From Anaerolineae bacterium (GTDB lineage Bacteria > Chloroflexota > Anaerolineae > 4572-78 > J111): a DNA stretch of 64,000 bases. The notes beneath the pieces were generated by a model. The model made no database searches, was not told the DNA's origin, and saw only the letters and a list, made by a program, of their open reading frames with translations. Position numbers and translations under genes: made by a program. The stretch spans positions 94,582-158,581 of the forward strand of contig JAKLJP010000021.1 of assembly GCA_023151115.1 (NCBI GenBank). The letters are read 5' to 3'. Positions within the stretch are counted from its first letter, which is position 1. The number at the start of each line of letters is the position of its first letter. Below are positions 43,435 to 50,783 of the stretch, piece after piece.

Positions 43435-43579
43435 CTTTTTACCTCTCACTTATTCATTAAAGTCAGAAGTCCCGCCTAATAGAGCGGGACTTCATTGACC
43501 ACATACCGCAGATGATACAGACTTAAGTTAAAAATAGTCTGAGATAAAGCTGAAAAAACCCTGAGAAAAGTTGAAGAAC

Positions 43580-43682
43580 GTAACTGCTCAGCCTATGTCA
43601 TTGCGAGGCTTAAGCCGAAGCAATCCCCCACCCCAATCTGGGGATTGCTTCGCTTCGCTCGCAATGACACCGGAGCAGTTAC
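43580..43682. repeat. REP-like palindrome (ATTGCGAG family)
   Basis: Outer arms GTAACTGCTC and GAGCAGTTAC enclose GTCATTGCGAG with CTCGCAATGAC, and GCAATCCCC with GGGGATTGC. It is related to the elements at 34001 and 41510 in its outer GTAACTG and TGTCATT parts. Confidence 0.7.
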
Positions 43683-43690
43683 GAAAAAAC

Positions 43691-43798
43691 TTGGCTCATG
43701 TATAGAACAAGTGCAATTTAGCGGAGGCGGCTCCCACGCCGCCGAGGGCCGGGCGTGGGAGCCCGGCCTGCTTTGCACTAGTACTTAACATGAGCCAA
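43691..43798. mobile_element. MITE-like element, 108 bp
   Basis: Terminal inverted repeats TTGGCTCATGT and ACATGAGCCAA (11 bp, perfect) are flanked on both sides by AAAC, a possible 4-bp target duplication. The interior has the hairpin GGCTCCCACGCC / GGCGTGGGAGCC. No open frame of note exists. It was probably moved in trans by a transposase that is not in this window. Confidence 0.65.
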
Positions 43799-43812
43799 AA
43801 ACTTTTCGCCGC

Positions 43813-44712
43813 TTACGCAGGCTGCGGGAGCAACGCTTCCTTATGCGCTAACAGAAAATCGCGGACGCTCTGAGGGGCGGCGCCGGTCAACTCGGCTACA
43901 GTGGTGGTGGCAACCCCCAGAAATCCCTGCGCCTTGGCTGTATCGAAAGAGACCAGGGCCTCGGCATAGACCGGCGGCAGCCCGGCTCCGACCAGGATGT
44001 TTTGCATCACATCGGGGGTTACGCTGGCATAGCTGACCGGCCGGCCGCTGATTTCGCTCACAATTTGGGCCAGTTCCGAACCAGTTACAACGTTGGGGCC
44101 GGTGATATCCAGCGTTACTCGTCCCGCCGGGGGAGCAGCAAGAACAGCGGCCGCAGCGCGGGCGCAATCTTCGCGGGTCACATAGCCCGTTCCACCATCG
44201 CCGGCGGCGTCTACGATCTGGCCCATGGCCACGGCTTGGGGGAGACTCATCAACAGCATGTCGGTGTAGACGTTGTTGCGGAGGATGGTCCAGTCGAGCA
44301 AGCTCTCGGCCAGGGCTTGCTCTGTGCCATAATGGCTATCGGCAAGGGTGATGGGCGTACCGGGTTCGGGCCGGGTGAGCGAAGTGTAGACCACGTGCTT
44401 GACTCCGGCCTGAACCGCCGCAGCGACGGCGGCGCGATGCTGGGCCAACCGGCGACCCGGCTCACCGACAGCATCGGTGCTGATGAGCAGCAGCCGGTCC
44501 ACCCCGGCGAAGGCGGTAGAAAGGGAGGCAGGGTCATCAAAATCAGCCCGGCGGACCTCGACGCCGCGGGCGGCCAGGCCGGCCAGTTTTTCAGGGTTTC
44601 GGGTGGCGGCAATCACGTGACCGGCTTTAGCTTCGAGTAACAGTTCGACAACGCGCCGGCCGAGCTGGCCCGAAGCGCCGGTTACCAGTAGGTTGGGGGT
44701 ATGAGATGACAT
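43813..44712 (-). CDS. NmrA-like NAD(P)-binding protein (quinone oxidoreductase QorB-like)
   Basis: The 299-residue protein is an atypical short-chain dehydrogenase with the Rossmann motif VTGASGQLGRRV, followed by AATRNPEKLAGLAARGVEV and RADFDDPASL. The pattern matches NmrA/QorB proteins that bind NADPH and may reduce quinones; the catalytic YxxxK of classical SDRs is absent. The ATG at 44712 (MSSHTPNLLVTGAS) follows GGAG; the frame runs open to 44841 without support for an earlier start. It is the last gene of a four-gene run with DoxX, a DsbA-like protein and a CatE-like VOC protein, with gaps of 12-46 bp. Confidence 0.85.
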   Translation of the reverse strand: MSSHTPNLLVTGASGQLGRRVVELLLEAKAGHVIAATRNPEKLAGLAARGVEVRRADFDDPASLSTAFAGVDRLLLISTDAVGEPGRRLAQHRAAVAAAVQAGVKHVVYTSLTRPEPGTPITLADSHYGTEQALAESLLDWTILRNNVYTDMLLMSLPQAVAMGQIVDAAGDGGTGYVTREDCARAAAAVLAAPPAGRVTLDITGPNVVTGSELAQIVSEISGRPVSYASVTPDVMQNILVGAGLPPVYAEALVSFDTAKAQGFLGVATTTVAELTGAAPQSVRDFLLAHKEALLPQPA

Positions 44713-44758
44713 AGTTAGATTTCTCCTTATAGTTAGAGTGATAGAATTGAGAATGAAA

Positions 44759-45175
44759 TTACGATTTAGCAGGCAATCCCACTTTGGGCGAAGCGCTTCT
44801 GGGCGCAATCGGCGCAACCTTCCAGCGACCATAGGCCACAAAAGCGGCTAAAGCTAACAGGACAATATTAGGGACGATGAAGCCAAATTCGCCGCGAGTG
44901 AGATGAAACCCGGCTGCTAAAAACATAACCAGCGCCAAACTTGCCCCGGCCAGCGGGGTCAACTGCGGCTGGATGCGAGTCAGCGCCGGCAAAACCATAC
45001 CCAAGCCACCGGCCAATTCCGCCAGACCGATAAACCTGACCAACCAGGCCGGAATATCGCCGGGCCAGACCATGTTCTGAGCCAGTTGGTCAATGGGCAT
45101 GGTCAATTTCATAAAGCCAGTCGCTAAAAAGGCCAAAGCCAGTAAAACTTGAACGATCCATAAAGCGTATTTCAT
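44759..45175 (-). CDS. DoxX-family membrane protein
   Basis: The 138-residue protein has four membrane helices (about 4-24, 46-66, 71-92 and 101-118) and the family pattern ATGFMKLTMPIDQL and FIGLAELAGGLGMVLP. DoxX/CatD-type proteins often occur next to dioxygenase-like VOC proteins (catDE of Bacillus), where they help deal with catechols and quinones. AAGGAGA precedes the ATG. It is 12 bp after the DsbA-like gene and 46 bp before the NmrA-like gene. Confidence 0.85.
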   Translation of the reverse strand: MKYALWIVQVLLALAFLATGFMKLTMPIDQLAQNMVWPGDIPAWLVRFIGLAELAGGLGMVLPALTRIQPQLTPLAGASLALVMFLAAGFHLTRGEFGFIVPNIVLLALAAFVAYGRWKVAPIAPRSASPKVGLPAKS

Positions 45176-45187
45176 TGTTTATCTCCT

Positions 45188-45814
45188 TTATGATGATAAA
45201 ATTTTTATCGAACTGATTTTTTGCACCAGCGCCTTGGCTGGAGTATACCCACTGGACAGCAATTGGAGGCTGCGTCCATTTTCAAGCAGCAAGGTTGGAT
45301 AGGCGTGGGCATAAGCGGCGGCTTGCCTGAAAGTTTCCTGGGTCAGGCGCTTCATCTCTTCGGAAGAGAAGTGGCTTAAGAAGGTCTCTTTATCTAGCCC
45401 CAGGACCTGGCAAATGTCGGCGTAAGTTTCAGCCTCATTCAAATTTTTGCCCTGCTGAAACCGGGCTGCCTGCACCTGGGCAGCAAAAGGAAAAACTTGG
45501 TCCGGCCATAAGGTTCTGACCGTCACAATGGCCCGTGAAGGTGGCTCACTGTCCAAAAGCAGGGCCGGGTTGTCCAAAGAGGTGAAATAAGCCTCGCCAA
45601 AGACAGCGCCCGTGGTCGTTTGAATGTGACGGTCGTGTTGGCGGATGTAGCCGGCCATATGCCCCTGGACCTGCGCATTCCGGCCAGCAAACATGCCGCC
45701 GGGTAAAAGCTCAAACTCAAAATCCAATTTATATTGTTCGTACACCTGCGAGATCGTCTGACTGTTGCCGTAGCACCAGCCGCAGAGGGGGTCCATGACG
45801 TAGATGATTTTCAT
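45188..45814 (-). CDS. DsbA/FrnE-like thioredoxin-fold protein
   Basis: The 208-residue protein starts MKIIYVMDPLCGWCYGNSQT, placing a CGWC redox pair directly after the first beta strand. It has the all-helical insert of DsbA-type proteins and ends with LLENGRSLQLLSSGYTP, in which the usual cis-Pro loop lies upstream at YPTLLL. No signal peptide is present, so it is a cytoplasmic FrnE- or HCCA-isomerase-type protein, not a secreted DsbA. AAAGGA precedes the ATG. The gene sits between the CatE-like and DoxX genes, with 12-bp gaps. Confidence 0.85.
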   Translation of the reverse strand: MKIIYVMDPLCGWCYGNSQTISQVYEQYKLDFEFELLPGGMFAGRNAQVQGHMAGYIRQHDRHIQTTTGAVFGEAYFTSLDNPALLLDSEPPSRAIVTVRTLWPDQVFPFAAQVQAARFQQGKNLNEAETYADICQVLGLDKETFLSHFSSEEMKRLTQETFRQAAAYAHAYPTLLLENGRSLQLLSSGYTPAKALVQKISSIKILSS

Positions 45815-45826
45815 GGTTGTCCTTTA

Positions 45827-46675
45827 TTAATTCGATGTAAAGACCAGCCCGTTCTGAGATGGATCGCGTACCAATTGACCCACCGGATGCTCTTCCACAG
45901 TGGCATGGGCAGCCTGAGCGCGGGCGATGACGGCATCTACTTCTGCCTGTGTGGGCAGGTTAACGGTGAAGTAGCGCAGGCCAATCGACTCAGGCGGGGC
46001 GGGCGCTGCGCCTTGTGTGCCCCAAATGTTCAATCCAATGTGGTGATGGTAGCCACCAGCGGAAAAAAACAGCGCGCTGTTCCAATCAATCATTAATTCA
46101 AATCCCAGCACATCTCGATAGAAGGTTAGCGTTTCCGGCAGGCTGCGGACGTGCAGGTGCATGTGCCCAAGTACCGTTTGTGGATGCAGGCCGGGCCACG
46201 GCTCCGGTTGCAGCTCCAATTCGGATAAGACGCCCTCAATATCCATAGGCAAGGGGGCCGCGTTGGAGATGCTGTGAAAATTGGGCCATTGCTCGCGGGG
46301 CCGGTCCCGACAAATTTCGATACCGTTGCCGTCAGGGTCGCCCAGATACAGAGCTTCGCTGAACAGGTGATCGGAAGCGCCTTGCACCGGGGTGCGCGTT
46401 TCAGCGACACGCTTGATTACTTGAGCTAGTTCCAAACGAGATGGCACTAAGATGGCGAAGTGGTAAAGACCGGTGGCGCAGCGGTGGCGGACAGCGCCGG
46501 GGCGTTCGGTCAAGGCCAGCAAATCGGGGCCGCCAGCACCCAGGTAGGCCGTATCGCCGGCACAGCGGTGAAGCCGGAAGCCCAGCGCGGTTTGATAGTA
46601 GGCCAGTGAACGTTCCAGGTTGGAGACGGTCAAATGGACATACCCAAGCCGTAAATCAGCGGATAAAGTAGGCAT
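45827..46675 (-). CDS. CatE-like VOC protein (extradiol dioxygenase superfamily)
   Basis: The 282-residue protein has two VOC domains (about 8-125 and 165-280). The first starts GYVHLTVSNLERSLAYYQTA and ends FSEALYLGDPDGNGIEICRD; the second starts GHMHLHVRSLPETLTFYRDV with HHIGLNIW. The His and Glu ligands for a metal are present in both halves, which fits catechol 2,3-dioxygenase of the CatE/YfiE type. It opens the short operon CatE - DsbA-like - DoxX - NmrA-like, with 12-bp gaps. It is upstream of DoxX, as in the Bacillus catDE pair though in the other order. The substrate is not proven. Confidence 0.87.
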   Translation of the reverse strand: MPTLSADLRLGYVHLTVSNLERSLAYYQTALGFRLHRCAGDTAYLGAGGPDLLALTERPGAVRHRCATGLYHFAILVPSRLELAQVIKRVAETRTPVQGASDHLFSEALYLGDPDGNGIEICRDRPREQWPNFHSISNAAPLPMDIEGVLSELELQPEPWPGLHPQTVLGHMHLHVRSLPETLTFYRDVLGFELMIDWNSALFFSAGGYHHHIGLNIWGTQGAAPAPPESIGLRYFTVNLPTQAEVDAVIARAQAAHATVEEHPVGQLVRDPSQNGLVFTSN

Positions 46676-46699
46676 AAATGATCATCCCGGACAGCCGAT

Positions 46700-46760
46700 T
46701 TGGAGATTAGAGATTAGAGATTGGAGATTAGAGATTCAGACTCTAATCTCCAATCTCCAA
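46700..46760. repeat. Heptamer-repeat hairpin (GATTAGA family)
   Basis: Five units of GATTAGA/GATTGGA form the left arm (46700-46738) and CTCTAATCTCCAATCTCCAA the right arm. A second element of the same family lies at 47441-47500, on the other side of the YceI gene. Confidence 0.75.
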
Positions 46761-46799
46761 CTTCCCCTTGAATTGGGAAAATTGTTTAATCCACGATCC

Positions 46800-47354
46800 T
46801 TAAGCTACAACTTCTAGCGCCAGCTCGGCTTCGGGCTGTTTCACCAGTTCCAGCTCGATGCTGATGGTCACTTCTTCGCCCACCAGCATACCGCCGGTTT
46901 CGAGGGCGACGTTCCAGGTCAGGCCCCACTCCTTGCGGTTGATTCTGGTCTGAGCGGTAAACCCGGCGTTGATGGTCCCCCACGGGCTTTTGGCCTGGCC
47001 GGCGTATTCCACATCCAGGGCCACTTCTTTGGTGATATCCTTAATGGTCAAGTCGCCCACCAGCCGGACGTTCTGACCGCTTACTTTCTCAACGCGCTTG
47101 CTTTTGAAAGTAATGACCGGATATTTCTCAACATCAAAGAAGTCGGGCGATTTTAAATGACCATCGCGCTGGGCATCTTTGGTATTGATGCTGGCAGCCT
47201 GGATCTCGACTTCAATCTTCGACCGGGTTGGATCAGTTTCGTTAACCTCAAACGTGCCGTCAAATTCTTCAAAGCGACCGCGCGCGGTGCTGATCATCAT
47301 GTGCCGCACCGAAAAGTTGATACTGGAATGAGCTTTATCTAATTGCCAAGACAT
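46800..47354 (-). CDS. YceI-family protein (cytoplasmic type)
   Basis: The 184-residue protein begins MSWQLDKAHSSINFSVRHMM and shows the complete YceI barrel: FEEFDGTFEVNETDPTRSKI, DGHLKSPDFFDVEKYPVITF, GDLTIKDITKEVALDVEY and INRKEWGLTWNVALETGG. No signal peptide is present. The ATG at 47354 follows AGGAG; the upstream frame to 47399 is not supported. It could bind isoprenoid quinones or fatty amides; some YceI proteins respond to acid or osmotic stress. It is flanked on both sides by GATTAGA-type hairpins. Confidence 0.9.
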   Translation of the reverse strand: MSWQLDKAHSSINFSVRHMMISTARGRFEEFDGTFEVNETDPTRSKIEVEIQAASINTKDAQRDGHLKSPDFFDVEKYPVITFKSKRVEKVSGQNVRLVGDLTIKDITKEVALDVEYAGQAKSPWGTINAGFTAQTRINRKEWGLTWNVALETGGMLVGEEVTISIELELVKQPEAELALEVVA

Positions 47355-47440
47355 TGTGTAACTCCTTTTTGAGTGAAATTTATTTGATGCCCTCATCATA
47401 ACAGGTCAGCGTAATCCCGGCGTGAACAAAACGTGAACAT

Positions 47441-47500
47441 TTGGAGATTGGAGATTATTAAACCTGAATCTCTAATCTCCAATCGCCAATCTCAATAATC
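47441..47500. repeat. Heptamer-repeat hairpin (GATTAGA family, second copy)
   Basis: TTGGAGATTGGAGATTATTA in the left arm pairs with AATCTCTAATCTCCAATCGCCAA in the right. It lies 90 bases upstream of the YceI gene, and its partner is just beyond that gene's stop. Confidence 0.7.
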
Positions 47501-47602
47501 TCCACATTACTTCTTAACAATTTCTAAAAAAGTTTTTGTTACGATAGGGTTATCAAACAGAAACACCCAACAAAATCAATCATCACCAAAGTGAGCAGAA
47601 AT

Positions 47603-48130
47603 ATGATCCAGGTAAAGAAACAACTCAATCAAACCAAAATAAATCTCGCCGTTGATGCCGGGATATTTATAGGCTTTTTGATCGCTGATACGCCTCATTT
47701 CACCGGAATGGCTATTCACGAATGGCTAGGTATCGCCTTTGCGGCGGCTATTTTTACGCACTTATTGCTGCATTGGCGCTGGATCGTTGCGGTCACCCAA
47801 CGCTTTTTGTCCAAAGTCCCGTGGCCGGCGCGTCTGAATTATATCTTGAACCTCCTCCTCTTCATTGACTTCACGATCATCATCTTGAGCGGGTTGATGA
47901 TTTCGCGGGAGGCGCTGCCCAGCTTGGGTCTCAGTTTAGAGTCTGGCGGGACCTGGAAAGGGCTTCACCATCTTTCATCCGACTTATTGCTGGCCTTGAT
48001 TGGGCTGCATGTGGCCCTCCATTGGCAGTGGCTTGTTAAAGCCGTCAAACGCTACGTCATTCAACCCTTCACTGGCCGGTCAACAATGCAGCCAAGCTTG
48101 GTCAGCCAGCTTGATCGAAATGAGGTCTAA
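47603..48130 (+). CDS. Four-helix membrane protein, DUF4405/cytochrome b-like
   Basis: The protein of about 175 residues has four hydrophobic helices (about 13-33, 41-60, 80-100 and 120-140) and paired histidines typical of heme-binding helices: AIHEWLG, THLLLHWRW, KGLHHLS and LHVALHWQW. The layout matches DUF4405-type membrane cytochromes, so a b-type heme is plausible. The start is ATG at 47603; an in-frame GTG at 47591 is possible, and neither has a clear ribosome-binding site. A small membrane protein gene starts 3 bp after its stop and is probably coupled. Confidence 0.7.
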   Translation: MIQVKKQLNQTKINLAVDAGIFIGFLIADTPHFTGMAIHEWLGIAFAAAIFTHLLLHWRWIVAVTQRFLSKVPWPARLNYILNLLLFIDFTIIILSGLMISREALPSLGLSLESGGTWKGLHHLSSDLLLALIGLHVALHWQWLVKAVKRYVIQPFTGRSTMQPSLVSQLDRNEV

Positions 48131-48132
48131 TC

Positions 48133-48453
48133 ATGAAAATATTGGGACGTATCTTCATCATTCTGGCCGCAGCCCTGGTGGTTGCCGCCGCCACAATAGC
48201 CCTGGTGGGTAACGATACCGGCTCCTTTGAGGCCGAACGTAGCCCAGTGTTTCAGGAACAAGGCGACGCCGTAACCGCTGAACAGGTTTCCGGCAGACCC
48301 CCCAGAGAAGGGCACGACGAGGCGAGTCTTTTTGGGATAGTCGGCGTCTTGCAAAATCTGGTCATTATCAGCGTGATTGTGCTGGTGGTGAGGCTGGGGG
48401 GACGTGCTCAGAGGGCGCTTGCCAGATTTGGGGCTTGGCGTCATAATAGTTAA
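48133..48453 (+). CDS. Small two-helix membrane protein
   Basis: The 106-residue protein has membrane helices at about 4-24 and 68-88, separated by a hydrophilic loop with no Cys. I recognise no family. It starts 3 bp after the DUF4405-like gene, so the two are likely partners, perhaps a redox membrane unit. A hexamer-repeat hairpin follows, then the response regulator gene. Confidence 0.6.
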   Translation: MKILGRIFIILAAALVVAAATIALVGNDTGSFEAERSPVFQEQGDAVTAEQVSGRPPREGHDEASLFGIVGVLQNLVIISVIVLVVRLGGRAQRALARFGAWRHNS

Positions 48454-48475
48454 AAAGGTAATTGCTCATCTGCTC

Positions 48476-48543
48476 AAGGCTAAGGCTAAGGCTGAGGCTA
48501 AGATTGATCCTACACCCTTAACCTTAGACTCAGCCTTAGCCTT
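48476..48543. repeat. Long hairpin of AAGGCT hexamer repeats
   Basis: Left arm (48476-48502) AAGGCTAAGGCTAAGG... pairs with the right arm ...CAGCCTTAGCCTT (48517-48543). It uses the same unit as the element at 21098-21169. Confidence 0.75.
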
Positions 48544-48567
48544 TGATAAAGAGGTTTGCTTCCGCGC

Positions 48568-49257
48568 ATGACCCAGACAATTTTAGTGGTTGACGATGAA
48601 AAAAAACTCCGCGATATGCTACAGGTTTACCTGGAACAGGAAGGCTATCGGGTAGTTGAGGCCGGCAATGGCCGCGAGGCGTTGTATGTGGCCCGCTGTG
48701 AAAAGCCCGATCTGATCATTCTCGATCTGATGATGCCGGAAATGGGCGGTCATGAATTTATGCGCGTCTTTACCAAAGAAGCGGATACGCCGGTGATTAT
48801 GCTGACCGCCAAAGTGGAAGACCAGGATAAGATTGTCGGGTTGGGCCTGGGTGCAGATGATTATGTAACTAAACCGTTTAATGTGCAGGAATTGATTGCC
48901 CGTGTGCGGACTGTGCTGCGGCGAATGCAAAAAGCCGCCGCTCAACCCGACCTGCTGCGGGCGTTTGATCTGGTGCTGGATCGAGCGGGCCGCACGGTTA
49001 AAGTGGGGGATCATTACGTGGACTTGACCCCCTCCGAATTTGAAATCCTGGCTATTCTGATGGCTGCGCCGGGCCGGGTTTTTTCCCGGCTTGATTTGCT
49101 CGACCGCATGTCGGGCGATGCCTATGAAGGCTATGAACGCACCGTTGATGTTCACGTCCGCAATCTGCGGGCCAAAATCGAGCCTGACCCGAAAAATCCT
49201 CGCTACGTGGAAACGGTTTATGGCGTCGGCTATCGTTTGGCCCAACGAGATTCTTAG
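48568..49257 (+). CDS. OmpR-family response regulator
   Basis: The 229-residue protein has a receiver domain (1-120): TILVVDDEKKLRDML, the phosphoacceptor Asp in LIILDLMMPEMGG, the switch Thr in VIMLTAK, and Lys in YVTKPF. A winged-helix output domain (about 130-225) follows with RVFSRLDLLDRM, RTVDVHVRNLRAKIEPDP and VYGVGYRL. It should activate or repress target promoters after phosphorylation by the kinase encoded next. ATG 48568 is preferred over a TTG at 48556, although GAGG lies 13 bases before it. The gap to the kinase gene holds a repeat hairpin. Confidence 0.93.
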   Translation: MTQTILVVDDEKKLRDMLQVYLEQEGYRVVEAGNGREALYVARCEKPDLIILDLMMPEMGGHEFMRVFTKEADTPVIMLTAKVEDQDKIVGLGLGADDYVTKPFNVQELIARVRTVLRRMQKAAAQPDLLRAFDLVLDRAGRTVKVGDHYVDLTPSEFEILAILMAAPGRVFSRLDLLDRMSGDAYEGYERTVDVHVRNLRAKIEPDPKNPRYVETVYGVGYRLAQRDS

Positions 49258-49280
49258 CAAGCTTCCAAAATTGCTCCCAT

Positions 49281-49338
49281 TTTGAGTTCCTACCAGTTCC
49301 TTTAGTTCCCTGGGAACTGATAGGAACTTGAGGGAACA
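49281..49338. repeat. GTTCC-type repeat hairpin
   Basis: Units of AGTTCCTA and their complements (GGAACTGATAGGAACTTGAGGGAAC) form an imperfect hairpin between response regulator and kinase genes. Related copies lie at 50711-50770 and 56963-57020. Confidence 0.65.
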
Positions 49339-49361
49339 TATTTTTAGACAATTACTTAACA

Positions 49362-50723
49362 ATGCATTCCCTCACCTTAAAACTGACCCTGGCTTTCTTT
49401 GTCGTCGGCATTATTGGCGCGGTGCTGGTGGCGGTGCTGGTCGGGCTGCGGACCCGTGCGGAATTTGACCGGTTCTTATCCGAACGTGACCGGGATTTTC
49501 TGGTGGAGGCGTTGGAGGATTATTACGCGGCTCACGGAAGCTGGGCCGGAGTCAGCCAAATCATTGCCCACGATAAGCGCCTGGCTTACTACAGTAGCAA
49601 AGCTGCCCTGCTTGACGCCCAACAGATCGTGGTCTTGGGGCATGACAATCTCTCGGTTGGAGAGAAAGTGCCCGACACCAGGTTGAGCGGCAGTATGCCG
49701 ATAACCGTTAACGGCCAAACAGCCGGTTTTCTGCTGGTTACGTCGTGGAGCGATTCCTCGACGGTTCCACTCGACCCGCGTCAGGCCGAAAGGTCTTTTT
49801 TGGACAGCGTTAATTGGGCCGCCACCATCAGCGCTACTCTCGCGGCCCTGATCGCCCTGGTTTTGGGTCTGGCCCTGGCCCGCACCCTCACCCATCCCCT
49901 CCACGAATTGACTGCTGCTACAAAGGCCATGGCCGGCGGTAAACTCGACCAGCGTGTGACGGTCCGCTCGCGTGACGAAATCGGGGCCTTGGCCGCCTCG
50001 TTCAACCAGATGAGCGCCGACCTGGCCCGCGCCAGCCAACTCCGCCAACAGATGACGGCCGACCTGGCCCACGATCTGCGGACTCCCCTGAGCATCCTGC
50101 GCGGCTACACTGAAGGGTTGAAAGACGAGCGACTCCAGGGCACAGCCGCTATCTACAGCCTCATGCACGGCGAAGTTGAGCATTTGCAGCGATTGGTCGA
50201 GGATTTGCGGGTGCTTTCCCTGGCCGACGCGGGTGAACTGCCCCTCAATCGGCGGGCTGTGGACCCTGCGGCTCTGATTGAGCGGACCGGGCTGGCTTAT
50301 TATGTTCAGGCCGAAGAACAAGGTCTGGCCCTACGCATAGAAGCCGCCGAAAATTTACCCTCCATTCTGGTTGATACAGATCGCATGACCCAGGTCTTGA
50401 ACAACCTGGTTTCAAATGCGCTGCGCCATACCGGCCAGGGCGAAGTGGTGCTGTCCGCATCAGCCCAAAACCGGCAGGTTTACTTGCAAGTAAGTGATAC
50501 CGGGAGTGGTATTGCCCCGGCTGATCTGCCTTTTGTGTTCGACCGCTTCTACCGGGCTGACAAATCACGCCAACGCACCGACGCGACTTCATCCGGTTTG
50601 GGCCTGGCCATTGCCAAAGCCATTGTCGAGGGGCACGGGGGGACGATTTCGGTTGAGTCCGAACCCGGACGCGGCACAAGCTTCATCATTACCCTGCCGG
50701 CATTTCAGAATGGGAACTCATAG
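49362..50723 (+). CDS. Sensor histidine kinase (BaeS-like)
   Basis: The 453-residue protein has two membrane helices (about 8-30 and 155-177) around an extracytoplasmic sensor, then HAMP (about 178-232). HisKA follows (near 235-300), with the phospho-His in DLAHDLRTPLSILRGYTEG. The HATPase domain (about 330-450) has NNLVSNALRHT, DTGSGIAP, FYRADKSR and SGLGLAIAKAIVEGHGG. It should phosphorylate the upstream regulator. No ribosome-binding site is obvious before the ATG. Its TAG stop lies in another GTTCC-type repeat, which then fills the gap to the convergent SARP gene. Confidence 0.93.
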   Translation: MHSLTLKLTLAFFVVGIIGAVLVAVLVGLRTRAEFDRFLSERDRDFLVEALEDYYAAHGSWAGVSQIIAHDKRLAYYSSKAALLDAQQIVVLGHDNLSVGEKVPDTRLSGSMPITVNGQTAGFLLVTSWSDSSTVPLDPRQAERSFLDSVNWAATISATLAALIALVLGLALARTLTHPLHELTAATKAMAGGKLDQRVTVRSRDEIGALAASFNQMSADLARASQLRQQMTADLAHDLRTPLSILRGYTEGLKDERLQGTAAIYSLMHGEVEHLQRLVEDLRVLSLADAGELPLNRRAVDPAALIERTGLAYYVQAEEQGLALRIEAAENLPSILVDTDRMTQVLNNLVSNALRHTGQGEVVLSASAQNRQVYLQVSDTGSGIAPADLPFVFDRFYRADKSRQRTDATSSGLGLAIAKAIVEGHGGTISVESEPGRGTSFIITLPAFQNGNS

Positions 50724-50770
50724 GAACTTTGCCCCAAGTTCCTATGAGTTCCTACGAGTTTCCACGAGTT
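50711..50770. repeat. GTTCC-type repeat hairpin at the kinase stop
   Basis: GGGAACTCATAGGAAC pairs with AGTTCCTATGAGTTCC. Ten-base units (AGTTCCTATG) repeat in the right arm. The kinase's last codons and stop are inside the left arm. Confidence 0.65.
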
Positions 50771-50783
50771 ATTTTTGAACGTG

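Larger units (their letters stand above)
43435..43812. other. Gene-free 378-base region made of palindromes
   Basis: No credible gene lies here. It holds AAGTCCCGC-N8-GCGGGACTT (43465-43490, no T tract), a REP-like palindrome (43580-43682) and a MITE-like element (43691-43798). Confidence 0.6.

Noticed and set aside
46700..47500. Repeat arrays around the YceI gene considered as a CRISPR array
   Set aside because: Units are 7 bases in tandem with inverted arms, not 25-40-base repeats with unique spacers, and no cas gene is near.
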